A stretch of DNA of 64,000 nt from Mesorhizobium caraganae (GTDB lineage: Bacteria > Pseudomonadota > Alphaproteobacteria > Rhizobiales > Rhizobiaceae): positions 1-64,000 of the forward strand of contig NZ_JAFCGY010000027.1 in assembly GCF_016836705.1 (NCBI RefSeq), written 5' to 3'. Positions 1 through 8,092 of the stretch are shown here, piece after piece. The notes beneath the pieces were generated by a model. It was not told the origin of the DNA, ran no database searches, and was given only the letters and a program-made list of their open reading frames with translations. Numbering within the stretch: position 1 is the stretch's first letter; every line of letters begins with the position of its first letter. A program made the translations under genes and the position numbers.

Positions 1-43
1 CGCTCTTTGACGTATCCATGCCAATGCGAATAAGTTTATCCAC
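1..43 (-). CDS. IS110-family transposase, first codons only (cut by left edge)
   Basis: Reading the minus strand from a GTG at 43 gives V-D-K-L-I-R-I-G-M-D-T-S-K-S, the characteristic start of IS110/IS1111 transposases (DEDD RuvC-like domain; the Asp in GMDTSK fits the first catalytic Asp). An AGGGAG Shine-Dalgarno lies about 9 bases upstream of the GTG. Only 14 codons are inside the window, so group (IS110 or IS1111) and intactness cannot be judged. The element would extend leftwards out of the window, with its upstream non-coding end to the right of base 43. Confidence 0.7.
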   Translation of the reverse strand, partial: MDKLIRIGMDTSKS

Positions 44-217
44 GGACGGTCTCCCTTGATGAGATCTGCAACGACCTCATTCTGGCACATCACGATGCCG
101 TCGGGGGCCGTCCACCCCAACACGTACTTGAGTACGCTCCGCTCCGGTTCTCGGTATCCGCCATTTTCGACTCGGCCTGACCTGAATCTCAACACAGCTT
201 ACCTTATCTAACGACGT
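44..217. other. Non-coding stretch between IS110-type tnp start and DUF1772 gene
   Basis: No convincing ORF. It should contain the upstream non-coding end of the IS110-type element. In the IS110 subgroup that end encodes the bridge RNA that guides target choice; in the IS1111 subgroup the RNA lies at the other end. The exact element boundary cannot be fixed, because IS110 elements lack long terminal repeats and the far end is outside the window. Confidence 0.4.
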
Positions 218-694
218 TCATAGCAACGCGAAGATGAAGCAGGCCATCGACACGATGGCGGTGATGGTGCGGACGTGGTTCCACATCACCCATTGGTTCA
301 GATGGTTCGCCCACACGGCGGCGCCATTGGCGCTGGCTGGGTCGACGGCGGCGAGCGCATCGTTGAGCGGCACATTGAAGACCATGGTCACGATCGGGTT
401 GCCGATCAGATAGATCACCGCGCCGGCAAGCAACCAGTACGAGCCGGACTGGCTCCAGCCCATGATGGCGGCGGCGATAAGCACCAGGCAGAGCAGGCCG
501 GTGCCGAACAGCGCCGTCATGAAGGTCGGGGTGATCACCGTGATGTTGATCGAATTCATCGCCGCAATGCCCTGAGGGACGGGCAGCCGGGCAAGCGCCG
601 CCATGACGAAGTTGGAAAAGGCGAAGAACACGCCGCCGACGACGCCCGAACCGATTGCGGCAATAATGGTGAGGGTGGGAAGAAGCTTGATCAT
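218..694 (-). CDS. DUF1772 (anthrone-oxygenase-like) membrane protein
   Basis: 158 aa from the ATG at 694, which begins one base after the stop of the NmrA-like gene, so the two are probably co-transcribed and translationally coupled. The protein has about four hydrophobic segments: an N-terminal one (LLPTLTIIAAIGSGVVGGVF), two central ones around residues 50-95 and one at the C-terminus. An N-H-x(11)-N-H pair (residues about 133-145) fits DUF1772, a family that includes anthrone oxygenases and many uncharacterised bacterial membrane proteins. A longer reading frame upstream is rejected because it overlaps the reductase. Substrate unknown. Confidence 0.75.
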   Translation of the reverse strand: MIKLLPTLTIIAAIGSGVVGGVFFAFSNFVMAALARLPVPQGIAAMNSINITVITPTFMTALFGTGLLCLVLIAAAIMGWSQSGSYWLLAGAVIYLIGNPIVTMVFNVPLNDALAAVDPASANGAAVWANHLNQWVMWNHVRTITAIVSMACFIFALL

Positions 695-695
695 C

Positions 696-1523
696 TCAGT
701 TGCTCCAGACGCCGGTTGCGGCGGTTTCATGTGCGTAAGCGGAAAAGTCTTTCGGCGCACGGCCGAGCACACGCTGGACGCCATCGGTCAGCGTCTCGTT
801 GCGGCCGTCGAGCACTTCGGTGAACAGCTCGTTGAGCAGCCAGGCGAATTCGGGCGGCAAGTCATGCGCCGCGACAGAGGCGGTGAACTCGTCATGCGAG
901 ACCTTGATATAGCGGATGTCGCGACCGGCCGCCTTGGCGATCTCGGCGACCGCGTCGGCGAAGCTCAGCAGACGCGGCCCGGTCAGCTCATAGAGCTGCC
1001 CGACATGGCCCGGCTCTGTCAGGGCGACGAGGGCTGCGTCGGCAATGTCGTCGGCATCGACGAAGGGCTCGCCGACAGTGCCGACCGGCAGTGCAACTTC
1101 GCCCTCGAGCAAGGACTCGATGAGAAAGCCTTCGCTGAAGTTCTGCGAAAACCAGGCGCAGCGCAGGATCGTCCAGTCGGCGCCCGATGCTTTGACCATC
1201 TCTTCGGCGCGCTGGGCTTCCGTTTCGCCGCGCCCGGAGAGCAGCACCAGCCGGGTGACGCCATTGGCCACTGCAAGCCTGGCGAAGGCCTCAACGGTCT
1301 CGGCCGCGCCCGGCACGGCGATGTCGGGATAGTAGCTGATGTAGACGGCACGCACGCCTTGCAGGGCCGGCTTCCAGGTCGCCGGAACCTCCCAGTCGAA
1401 GCGTGGGCTGCCCGAGCGCGAGCCGATGCGCACGGGAACGCCCTGTACGGTCAGCCGCTCGGCGAGGCGACGGCCGGTCTTGCCGGTGCCGCCGAGGATC
1501 AGGATTGGTTTGGTGTCAGTCAT
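696..1523 (-). CDS. NmrA-like NAD(P)-binding reductase
   Basis: 275 aa. The ATG at 1523 is chosen because GGAGG lies 9 bases upstream; the frame stays open further but without a ribosome site. The Rossmann motif GGTGKTGRR is at about residues 10-18, followed by the basic R-x-G-S-R-S-G segment that usually favours NADP(H). The remainder matches atypical short-chain dehydrogenases of the NmrA/YtfG (NAD(P)H:quinone oxidoreductase type 2) group. It is divergent from the TetR gene at 1640 and followed one base later by the DUF1772 gene, an arrangement typical of a regulator controlling its neighbours. Substrate not predictable. Confidence 0.85.
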   Translation of the reverse strand: MTDTKPILILGGTGKTGRRLAERLTVQGVPVRIGSRSGSPRFDWEVPATWKPALQGVRAVYISYYPDIAVPGAAETVEAFARLAVANGVTRLVLLSGRGETEAQRAEEMVKASGADWTILRCAWFSQNFSEGFLIESLLEGEVALPVGTVGEPFVDADDIADAALVALTEPGHVGQLYELTGPRLLSFADAVAEIAKAAGRDIRYIKVSHDEFTASVAAHDLPPEFAWLLNELFTEVLDGRNETLTDGVQRVLGRAPKDFSAYAHETAATGVWSN

Positions 1524-1583
1524 TGTGGTTTTTCCTCCGTTTGAAATATGAGTAATCCTCACATTTGCAAAACGTGATAAACC

Positions 1584-1598
1584 CTCGTATTTTGCGAG
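1584..1598. promoter_or_regulatory. Candidate TetR operator in divergent promoter region
   Basis: CTCG and CGAG arms (1584-1587 and 1595-1598) flank an A/T-rich centre in the 116-base gap between the divergent reductase and TetR genes. A related TTTGCAAAACG lies just upstream. The inverted repeat is short, so assignment as the operator rests mainly on position. Confidence 0.3.
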
Positions 1599-1639
1599 TC
1601 AAGCCGTTGTTGGCAATTTTCTCGAGACCGGAGACAGTC

Positions 1640-2281
1640 ATGGAAGACACAGCAGCGCCCGCATCTGCCCAGGAGCAGGTCGCATCGCCGCGGCGGGCGC
1701 CGACGCAGCAACGCAGCCGCGAGCGGGTCGAACGGATGCTGGCCGCAGCCTCGGCGCTGATTGCCCAACAAGGCAGCGACGCCATGCGCATGGGCGAGGT
1801 GGCGGAACGGGCCGGGGTGTCGATCGGTTCGCTCTACCAGTTCTTTCCCGACAAGCGGGCGATCGTCTGGGCGCTGGCCGAGCGTTACACCGCCGAAAGC
1901 CAGGCCTGCATCTCCTCGGCACTCAAGGATGTCACCGACGCCGAAGGCCTGCGGCAGGCGTTTTCGGAGTTGGTCGATATCTACTACCAGCTGTTCCTGG
2001 CCGAACCTGTGATGCGCGACATATGGTCGGGTACCCAGGCCGACAAGGCGCTGCGCGAGCTCGAACTCGCCGACAGCCGCGCCAATGCCGAATTCCTGAC
2101 CGCCGTGCTGAAGCGGCTGCAACCCGGCGCCGATCCGGTAGCACTGGAGACGACGGCGTTTCTGGTCTGGCAGATGGGCGAGGCCGCGGTGCGGCTGGCG
2201 ATCTCGGTCGACCGGCAGGAGGGCGACAGGCTGGTGGCCGCCTACAAGCGCATGGCGCTACGGGAGTTATTGGAAGGGTAG
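1640..2281 (+). CDS. TetR-family transcriptional regulator
   Basis: 213 aa from the ATG at 1640, preceded by GGAGAC. An N-terminal helix-turn-helix at about residues 25-70 (Q-R-S-R-E-R-V-E-R then V-A-E-R-A-G-V-S-I-G-S-L-Y-Q-F-F-P-D-K) is classical TetR. The C-terminal ligand domain is divergent. The gene lies back to back with the NmrA-like reductase and DUF1772 genes, which makes local repression of that pair and itself the simplest role. The inducing ligand is unknown. Confidence 0.88.
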   Translation: MEDTAAPASAQEQVASPRRAPTQQRSRERVERMLAAASALIAQQGSDAMRMGEVAERAGVSIGSLYQFFPDKRAIVWALAERYTAESQACISSALKDVTDAEGLRQAFSELVDIYYQLFLAEPVMRDIWSGTQADKALRELELADSRANAEFLTAVLKRLQPGADPVALETTAFLVWQMGEAAVRLAISVDRQEGDRLVAAYKRMALRELLEG

Positions 2282-2286
2282 AGGGG

Positions 2287-2787
2287 CTAGCTTCCCCAAT
2301 ATGCTTTCAGCATCTCCTCACGCTCATCCTCCGTGCACATCGTCATGCGGGCTAGGCCGAGCATGCCGCGATGAAGTGCAACAACTGCCAATGCCTGGCT
2401 TAGGAACGTCTCGTCGGTCTCGGTTTCCAAATCCCGCAACGCCAAATGAAAAAGTGTCCGCCAAGCGGTGTTATAGTGCGGTTCGATCCAGTCCGGAATC
2501 GGCGGGTTCCGTTCATCAGTCCGTCGAGCTTCTTCGATTACAGCGGCGAGACCATAGGCTGCCCAGTTTGCAGGAACGTGTTCGGTCGAAATGCGAACGA
2601 TTTCCGGAATCGCCGCGTAGGACGCGTCTCCGACATCCCCTTGATGGTGCAATTCCTCCCAAAATTCGTCCCAGACCGATTTGTCGTCATAGCGAAGAGC
2701 CAATGCGCGCAGAGCCGGTCTCGGGTCGTAGACTACCTTGTAGCCGCCCTGGAGGTTGGACCATCGTTCATCGTTGATATCTAGCAA
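2287..2787 (-). CDS. Hypothetical cytosolic protein, 166 aa
   Basis: Begins at TTG 2787 with GAGGG 8 bases upstream. It has no signal peptide or membrane segment and is rich in acidic and aromatic residues (W-D-E-F-W-E-E-L, P-D-W-I-E-P-H-Y). I do not recognise the family with certainty. Its size, acidity and all-helical look recall small immunity-type proteins of polymorphic toxins, but no toxin gene is adjacent, so that is only a guess. It is convergent with the TetR gene (5 bases between stops) and lies upstream of rpmE on the same strand. Confidence 0.65.
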   Translation of the reverse strand: MLDINDERWSNLQGGYKVVYDPRPALRALALRYDDKSVWDEFWEELHHQGDVGDASYAAIPEIVRISTEHVPANWAAYGLAAVIEEARRTDERNPPIPDWIEPHYNTAWRTLFHLALRDLETETDETFLSQALAVVALHRGMLGLARMTMCTEDEREEMLKAYWGS

Positions 2788-2847
2788 TGGTGTGCCCTCA
2801 TGTTGCCGACCAACCTCCTACTGACACGATGTCAGGGCAACAAAAAA

Positions 2848-2869
2848 CCCGCCACAAGGGCGGGTTTTT
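2848..2869 (-). terminator. Rho-independent terminator of rpmE
   Basis: CCCGCC/GGCGGG stem (2848-2853, 2859-2864) with a five-base loop. Six A on the plus strand just left of it give the U-tract for rpmE transcripts, and five T on the right side could make it work in both directions. Confidence 0.85.
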
Positions 2870-2891
2870 GATCTGCGAAAGCCGATACGGC

Positions 2892-3113
2892 TTAGAGGCC
2901 GAAACCTTCGAAGCGCTTCTTGAACTTCGACAGGCGGCCGCCGCGGTCGAGCAGGGTCTGCTGGCCGCCGGTCCAGGCCGGGTGCGTGGTCGGATCGATA
3001 TCGAGGTTCATCGTATCGCCTTCCTTGCCCCAGGTCGAACGGGTCATGTATTCGGTGCCATCGGTCATGACGACCTTGATGGTGTGGTAATCGGGATGGA
3101 TGTCGGCCTTCAT
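2892..3113 (-). CDS. rpmE: 50S ribosomal protein L31
   Basis: 73 aa, full length for bacterial L31, starting M-K-A-D-I-H-P-D-Y-H. It lacks the C-x-x-C zinc ligands of the zinc-binding form, so it is the zinc-independent (C-minus) type. The ribosomal role is certain from the family. The gene is divergent from the ABC exporter at 3319 and ends just before a strong terminator, so it is most likely monocistronic. Confidence 0.97.
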   Translation of the reverse strand: MKADIHPDYHTIKVVMTDGTEYMTRSTWGKEGDTMNLDIDPTTHPAWTGGQQTLLDRGGRLSKFKKRFEGFGL

Positions 3114-3318
3114 TGTCGTGCTTCCTGGCTTGTGGCGCTGCCGACGGGCTCGTGGCCTGCGTCGATGCGCCCCTTTTTAAAACTCGAAGCCGCAGCTATT
3201 GAAAAGCCACGGCTTCTAAAACGGTCGGCGAGCCTATACATCAGCCGGAATTGAATCACAAGGCCGTGGCGGGCGCATATTGAAAGCGCCCACCGGGAAG
3301 CGGCCAGAGGAAACGGTC

Positions 3319-5121
3319 ATGGCGGACATCAGCGGCGAGCAAGACGGGCGCAGACGCTCGCTCGGGCCGCTCAGGCGCCTCTCTCCCTACATCAGCCGCT
3401 ACCGCAAACTGGTCATCGGCGCCGTCATCTCGCTGGCCATCGCGGCGGCGACGACACTGGCGCTGCCGCTCGCCGTGCGGCGCATGATCGATCACGGTTT
3501 CAGCGCGCCCGGCACCTCGTTCATCGCCGAGTACTTCGCCGCTTTGGTGGCGATGGCAGCCATTCTGGCGGCGGCATCGGCTGGCCGCTACTATTTCGTC
3601 ATCACGCTCGGCGAGCGGGTTGTTGCCGACATCCGCAGCGATGTATTTTCGCATGTCACGACGCTGTCGCCGTCCTTCTTCGACACCGCCCAGTCGGGTG
3701 AGATCGTCTCGCGGCTCGCGGCCGATACGACGCAGGTGAAATCAGCCGTCGGCGCCACCGCCTCGGTGGCGCTGCGCAATGTCATCCTCGGCCTCGGCGC
3801 GGTGGCGATGATGGTCGTCACCAGCCCGAAACTGTCCGGCCTGGTCATCGCGGCCATTCCGGTGATCGTGCTGCCGCTGGTCGCCTTCGGCCGCTCGGTC
3901 CGGCGCCGGTCGCGGCAGGCGCAGGACACGCTGGCGCAAGCGACCGCCTATGCCAGCGAGCAGATCGGCGCGGTGCGCACGCTGCAGGCTTTCACCAACG
4001 AGACGCTGGTCACCGGGCGGTTCTCGGCCGCAGTGGAAGCCGCGTTCCAGGCGGCGCGCTCGTCGATTTTCGCCCGCTCTTTCCTCACCTTCTTTGCCAT
4101 TTTCATGATCTTTTCCTCGGTCGTGGCGGTGCTGTGGTTCGGTTCACGCGACGTGCTCGCCGGCACGATGTCGCCCGGCACGCTCGGCCAGTTCCTGCTC
4201 TATTCGGTGTTTGCCGCCGGCGCGCTCGGCGCGCTGTCGGAAGTGTGGGGCGAGCTCTCCCAGGCGGCGGGTGCGGCCGAACGGCTGACCGAGATCCTCG
4301 ACGAGACGCCGGCGATCCTGGCGCCTGCCAAGCCATTGCCGCTGCCGGCCAAGGCGAAAGGCGCGATCAGTTTCGACGACGTCTCCTTCTCCTATCCGGC
4401 GCGGCCCGACCGCGCCGCCGTCCACGGCTTGAGCTTCCAGGTGAAGCCGGGCGAGACGGTGGCGATCGTCGGGCCCTCGGGCGCCGGAAAAAGCACTGTG
4501 TTTTCGCTGATCCTGCGCTTCTACGATCCCGAGACCGGCCGCATCGCCATCGACGGCGTCGACGTGCGCGAGGCCGATCCGGCTGCTGTCCGGGAGCGCA
4601 TCGCCATCGTGCCGCAGGATGTCACCATTTTTGCGGCGAGCGCGCGCGACAATATCGGCTTCGGTCGGCCGGGCGCCACGAATGCCGAGATCGAGACGGC
4701 CGCCAGGGACGCGCTGGCCGACGAATTCATCCTCAAACTCGACAAGGGCTATGATGCCCAAGTCGGCGAGCGCGGCGTGACCTTGTCCGGCGGCCAGCGC
4801 CAGCGCGTGGCGATCGCCCGGGCCATCCTACGCGACGCGCCGATCCTGTTGCTCGACGAGGCGACCTCGGCGCTCGATGCCGAAAGCGAAACACTGGTGC
4901 AGACGGCTCTGGAACGGTTGATGCAGGGCCGCACCACCATCGTCATCGCCCACCGTCTTGCAACGGTGCTGAAGGCCGACCGCATCCTGGTCATGGATGG
5001 CGGCCGCATCGTCGAGGAAGGCACGCATCAGAGCCTGGTTGCCAAGGGCGGTATCTACGCGCGGCTGGCCAAGCTGCAGTTCGAAACCGGAGCCAGCGCG
5101 TTCAGGGGTGCCGCGGAGTAG
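3319..5121 (+). CDS. MsbA-type ABC exporter (fused membrane and ATPase domains)
   Basis: 600 aa half-transporter that would work as a homodimer in the inner membrane. The six-helix membrane domain covers roughly residues 20-310 and the nucleotide-binding domain roughly 340-590. Visible motifs are Walker A GPSGAGKST, signature LSGGQRQRVAIARA, Walker B ILLLDEATSALD and the switch histidine in IVIAHRLATV. ATG 3319 is preferred over an in-frame upstream start because AGAGGA precedes it. It belongs to the MsbA/LmrA lipid-and-drug exporter group; the substrate cannot be read from sequence. Confidence 0.93.
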   Translation: MADISGEQDGRRRSLGPLRRLSPYISRYRKLVIGAVISLAIAAATTLALPLAVRRMIDHGFSAPGTSFIAEYFAALVAMAAILAAASAGRYYFVITLGERVVADIRSDVFSHVTTLSPSFFDTAQSGEIVSRLAADTTQVKSAVGATASVALRNVILGLGAVAMMVVTSPKLSGLVIAAIPVIVLPLVAFGRSVRRRSRQAQDTLAQATAYASEQIGAVRTLQAFTNETLVTGRFSAAVEAAFQAARSSIFARSFLTFFAIFMIFSSVVAVLWFGSRDVLAGTMSPGTLGQFLLYSVFAAGALGALSEVWGELSQAAGAAERLTEILDETPAILAPAKPLPLPAKAKGAISFDDVSFSYPARPDRAAVHGLSFQVKPGETVAIVGPSGAGKSTVFSLILRFYDPETGRIAIDGVDVREADPAAVRERIAIVPQDVTIFAASARDNIGFGRPGATNAEIETAARDALADEFILKLDKGYDAQVGERGVTLSGGQRQRVAIARAILRDAPILLLDEATSALDAESETLVQTALERLMQGRTTIVIAHRLATVLKADRILVMDGGRIVEEGTHQSLVAKGGIYARLAKLQFETGASAFRGAAE

Positions 5122-5142
5122 GTGCTGCTGCGCAGATAGAGT

Positions 5143-5343
5143 TCAGCCGCGGGCAGGCTGGCGCCGGCCACGCCGGACAGCGATGAATACCGGGACACCG
5201 ACGAACAAGGTCAACAGGAACATGCTGGCGATGATCTGTCGCCGTTCCGTGTCTGGATCGCTGACCTTCACTTCGACGGGCGGCGGATCGACGTAGGTAA
5301 ATGCCCTATGTTTTTGGATGCCGTGCCAGCTGAAATGGCTCAA
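5143..5343 (-). CDS. Small single-span membrane protein, overlapping the carboxypeptidase stop
   Basis: 66 aa read from a TTG that overlaps the preceding TGA stop as TTGA (5340-5343), the layout of translational coupling. The N-terminal half is polar (S-H-F-S-W-H-G-I-Q-K-H). One hydrophobic span (I-I-A-S-M-F-L-L-T-L-F-V-G-V-P-V-F-I-A-V) is followed by R-R-G-R-R, so the C-terminus should stay in the cytoplasm. No function recognised. The hydrophobic span plus positive-inside tail is better than expected for a chance ORF, but the TTG start is unproven. Confidence 0.45.
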   Translation of the reverse strand: MSHFSWHGIQKHRAFTYVDPPPVEVKVSDPDTERRQIIASMFLLTLFVGVPVFIAVRRGRRQPARG

Positions 5344-6824
5344 GCCCCGTATCGCTGCTGCAGGTGGCGGGTGAAATGCGCGGCATTCAGTTTTTCGCCG
5401 GTGGCGCGTTCGAGCAGTTCGGGCGTTGACCAGCGTGAGCCCTGCGACCAGATCTTGTCGCGGCGCCAGCCATTTATGGCCTCGAAGTTTCCTTTTGCCA
5501 GATCGTCGTCGGCGGACGGATGCTCGCTGGTCAGCGCCGCCCATTGCTGCGCCGCCATCATCGCGCCCAGCGTATAGGACGGGAAATAGCCGAAGGCCGC
5601 ACCTGGCCAATGGACGTCCTGCATCGGCCCGTCGGCCGGATTGTCTATGGTCGACAGGCCAAGATACTCCCGCATCTTGGCGTCCCACGCCTCGGGCAGG
5701 TCGGCCGCCTGCAGCCGCCCCGAGACAAGCTCCTGCTCCAGTTCGTAGCGCAGGATGACATGCAGCGGATAGGTCACCTCGTCGGCGTCGACGCGGATCA
5801 GGCCGCGCTCGACCCGGTGTACATGCGGCAGGATGTCGTCGAGCGACCAGGCTTCGCCGAGATGCTTTTCGACCACGGGCAGCGCCCAGCGCCAGAATTC
5901 GGGGTTGCGGCCGACCTGCTTTTCGACGAACAGGCTCTGGCTTTCGTGCACGGCCATGCCGCGCGCCTTGCCCAGCGGCCAGTGCGCCCAGGCCTTCGGC
6001 AGGTTCTGTTCGTAGAGCGCGTGGCCGGTCTCGTGCAGCACGCCCATCAGTGCCGACAGGAAATCCGAGGTCTTGTAGCGGGTGGTGATGCGCACGTCGC
6101 TCGGCACGCCGCCGCAGAAGGGATGATGCGACACCGACAGCGAGCCATGGGTGAGGTCGAAGCCGACCGCCGCCATCATGGCCAGGCCAAGCTCGCGCTG
6201 CCGGTCTATCGCATAGCTGCCCGAGAGCGGCTTCAGCGGGCGGCTGGCGAGCCGCGCTTCCTGCACGGCCAGCGCCTCAGGCACGAAGGACTTCAGGAAC
6301 GTCTTCAACTCAGTGAAGACCGGCGTAATGTCGGCGGCGCGGTTGCCGGGATCGTATTGCTCCATCAGCGCGTCGTAGGGATCGAGGCCGAGCGCGTCAG
6401 CGCGCAGTGCGGCCTCCTCGCGGACCAGCGCGATGACACCTTCGAGTGCCGGCAGGAAACCGGCCCAGTCGTTCTTGGCGCGCAGGTCACGCCAGAGCTG
6501 CTCGGAGCGCATGCGCGCCACCGTCTGGCGCTCGACGAACTCGACCGGCAGGCAGGTCAGGTTGGTGTATTGCCGGCGCAATTCCCGGACCGCCGCCTGC
6601 TGCTCCTCGTTCAGCACCTCTTGTTCGGCGGCGGCGAGCCAGTCGGCGATTTCCGGCGCCGTCGCCCGGGCATGCAGCATGCCGGCAAGCGAAGACATGG
6701 CTTCGGCGCGCTTCTCACCGCCGCCGACGGCCATATGGGTCGCCTCGTCGGCGCCGAGGATGGCGAGCGCATGTTCCAGCGCTTCGAGCTTGTGGCCGAG
6801 ATCATCGAGTTTCTGAAAGGACAT
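5340..6824 (-). CDS. Carboxypeptidase Taq-type metallopeptidase (M32)
   Basis: 494 aa, the usual length for M32 carboxypeptidases, which remove C-terminal amino acids except proline. The zinc motif HETGH is visible in V-L-H-E-T-G-H-A-L-Y-E, with the family segment V-H-E-S-Q-S-L downstream. There is no signal peptide, so it is cytosolic. ATG 6824 fits the conserved N-terminus; the frame upstream is unrelated. The stop overlaps the TTG of a small membrane-protein ORF, suggesting a two-gene transcript. Confidence 0.93.
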   Translation of the reverse strand: MSFQKLDDLGHKLEALEHALAILGADEATHMAVGGGEKRAEAMSSLAGMLHARATAPEIADWLAAAEQEVLNEEQQAAVRELRRQYTNLTCLPVEFVERQTVARMRSEQLWRDLRAKNDWAGFLPALEGVIALVREEAALRADALGLDPYDALMEQYDPGNRAADITPVFTELKTFLKSFVPEALAVQEARLASRPLKPLSGSYAIDRQRELGLAMMAAVGFDLTHGSLSVSHHPFCGGVPSDVRITTRYKTSDFLSALMGVLHETGHALYEQNLPKAWAHWPLGKARGMAVHESQSLFVEKQVGRNPEFWRWALPVVEKHLGEAWSLDDILPHVHRVERGLIRVDADEVTYPLHVILRYELEQELVSGRLQAADLPEAWDAKMREYLGLSTIDNPADGPMQDVHWPGAAFGYFPSYTLGAMMAAQQWAALTSEHPSADDDLAKGNFEAINGWRRDKIWSQGSRWSTPELLERATGEKLNAAHFTRHLQQRYGA

Positions 6825-6986
6825 GGCAGGTTCCGCGTTTTGGACGGCGGGAAAAGATACCAATGCGCCAGGCTTGGCAACCCTGCACAAGTGTCGGTTA
6901 ATGGGGGCAAGGCGGCGCGAGCTTGCACGCCGTGGCGGGCGTGCTCACTATGGCAGACGGCGTGATGCCGCCTGGGGGAGAAAGAC

Positions 6987-7340
6987 ATGATCGCCAACAT
7001 ACTGGTCGGGCTGGTGGCGCTGATCCACTGCTACATCGTCTATCTGGAGATGGTGGCGTGGGACACGCCGCGTGGCCACAAGGCGTTCAACCTCAAGCCG
7101 GACTTCGCCAGCGCATCGAAGGTGCTGGCCGCCAATCAGGGGCTTTACAACGGCTTCCTTGCCGCCGGGCTGATCTGGGGCCTCTATCTCGGCGCGGCTG
7201 GATTCCAGATCAAGGTGTTCTTCCTGCTTTGCGTCGCCATCGCCGGGCTCTATGGCGCGGCGACCGCCAGCAGGAAGATCCTGTATATCCAGACCGTGCC
7301 AGCGGTGGTTGCGCTCGTCGCGCTCTTGCTCGGCTGGTAA
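6987..7340 (+). CDS. DUF1304 small membrane protein
   Basis: 117 aa with four transmembrane helices and the family segment V-A-W-D-T-P-R-G near residue 25 and N-Q-G-L-Y-N-G-F-L-A-A-G-L near residue 50. GGGGGAG lies 7 bases before the ATG. It matches DUF1304, small inner-membrane proteins of unknown function widespread in bacteria. It stands alone, divergent from the carboxypeptidase gene. Confidence 0.85.
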   Translation: MIANILVGLVALIHCYIVYLEMVAWDTPRGHKAFNLKPDFASASKVLAANQGLYNGFLAAGLIWGLYLGAAGFQIKVFFLLCVAIAGLYGAATASRKILYIQTVPAVVALVALLLGW

Positions 7341-7343
7341 AAA

Positions 7344-7373
7344 GACGCCCCCGGACCAGATCCCGCGGGCGTC
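7344..7373 (-). terminator. Possible terminator for the secreted protein gene at 7425-7853
   Basis: GACGCCC (7344-7350) pairs with GGGCGTC (7367-7373) across a 16-base loop, with A residues on the left giving U on the minus strand. The large loop makes it weak. Confidence 0.4.
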
Positions 7374-7424
7374 AGACTGTCCTGTCCTCATTCTTTGGAT
7401 ATCCGAGGATATCGCAGCGGGTTC

Positions 7425-7853
7425 TCAGCCGTTCGGATAATTGCCGCCGTCGGAACCGTCACCGATCATGAAGCCACTACCGGTATCGGACATCAGAGCT
7501 TGATCGACATTGTCGAGCCGGCGCAGCAGGTCGTGATATTGCGCGGCCGGGATCCGGCCATGATCCGAGCCGGCGACCCGTTCGGCGGCCTGGCTGATAT
7601 GCGCCGCGCGCAGATGTAGCCGATGCGCTTCGGCCGATGTGATCGCGTTGGCCTGCCTGGCATCAGTGATGCCCTGGTCGACGCCCTGTATCTGCTCGAT
7701 CAGGCCGGTCACGCGCGGACCGGTCATGTCGGTCGGGTCGCTGGCGTCGAGGGCGCCCTTGTGATGATGTCCGGCGGCATAGGCGCCGGCGAACGGAACG
7801 GCGATCAGAAGTGTCGTAAGGGCTGCAGTCCTGAGAGTCTTCAAAGAACGCAT
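7425..7853 (-). CDS. Secreted hypothetical protein, 142 aa
   Basis: ATG 7853 follows GGAGGAG at good spacing. Residues 1-25 form a signal peptide (R-S-L-K-T-L-R then a hydrophobic run ending A-G-A-Y-A-A-G). The mature part starts with G-H-H-H-K and is helical and polar (R-L-H-L-R-A-A-H-I-S-Q-A-A-E-R), possibly a short periplasmic helical hairpin. No recognised family. It is a single gene with a structured region downstream. Confidence 0.7.
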   Translation of the reverse strand: MRSLKTLRTAALTTLLIAVPFAGAYAAGHHHKGALDASDPTDMTGPRVTGLIEQIQGVDQGITDARQANAITSAEAHRLHLRAAHISQAAERVAGSDHGRIPAAQYHDLLRRLDNVDQALMSDTGSGFMIGDGSDGGNYPNG

Positions 7854-8092
7854 GATGTGCGTCTCCTCCTGCTTTGGAAGGGGTAAGCGCTTTCGCTCCG
7901 CCTTCCCGACGCGGGCCGTCGGGTTCCGTCGCGTCGCGATGGGAGGCATCGCCGGCGGTTCTCGGCCCTGCGCGGCAAATTAGGAGCCCGGAAACGTGAA
8001 GTGTAATTAAAAAAAGATAATGTTTTCAGGCCTTGCCGAGGTCGGCCTGCGCCCTAGAGTTGAGCCGACAAACAAATTCGCGTGACCAACAA

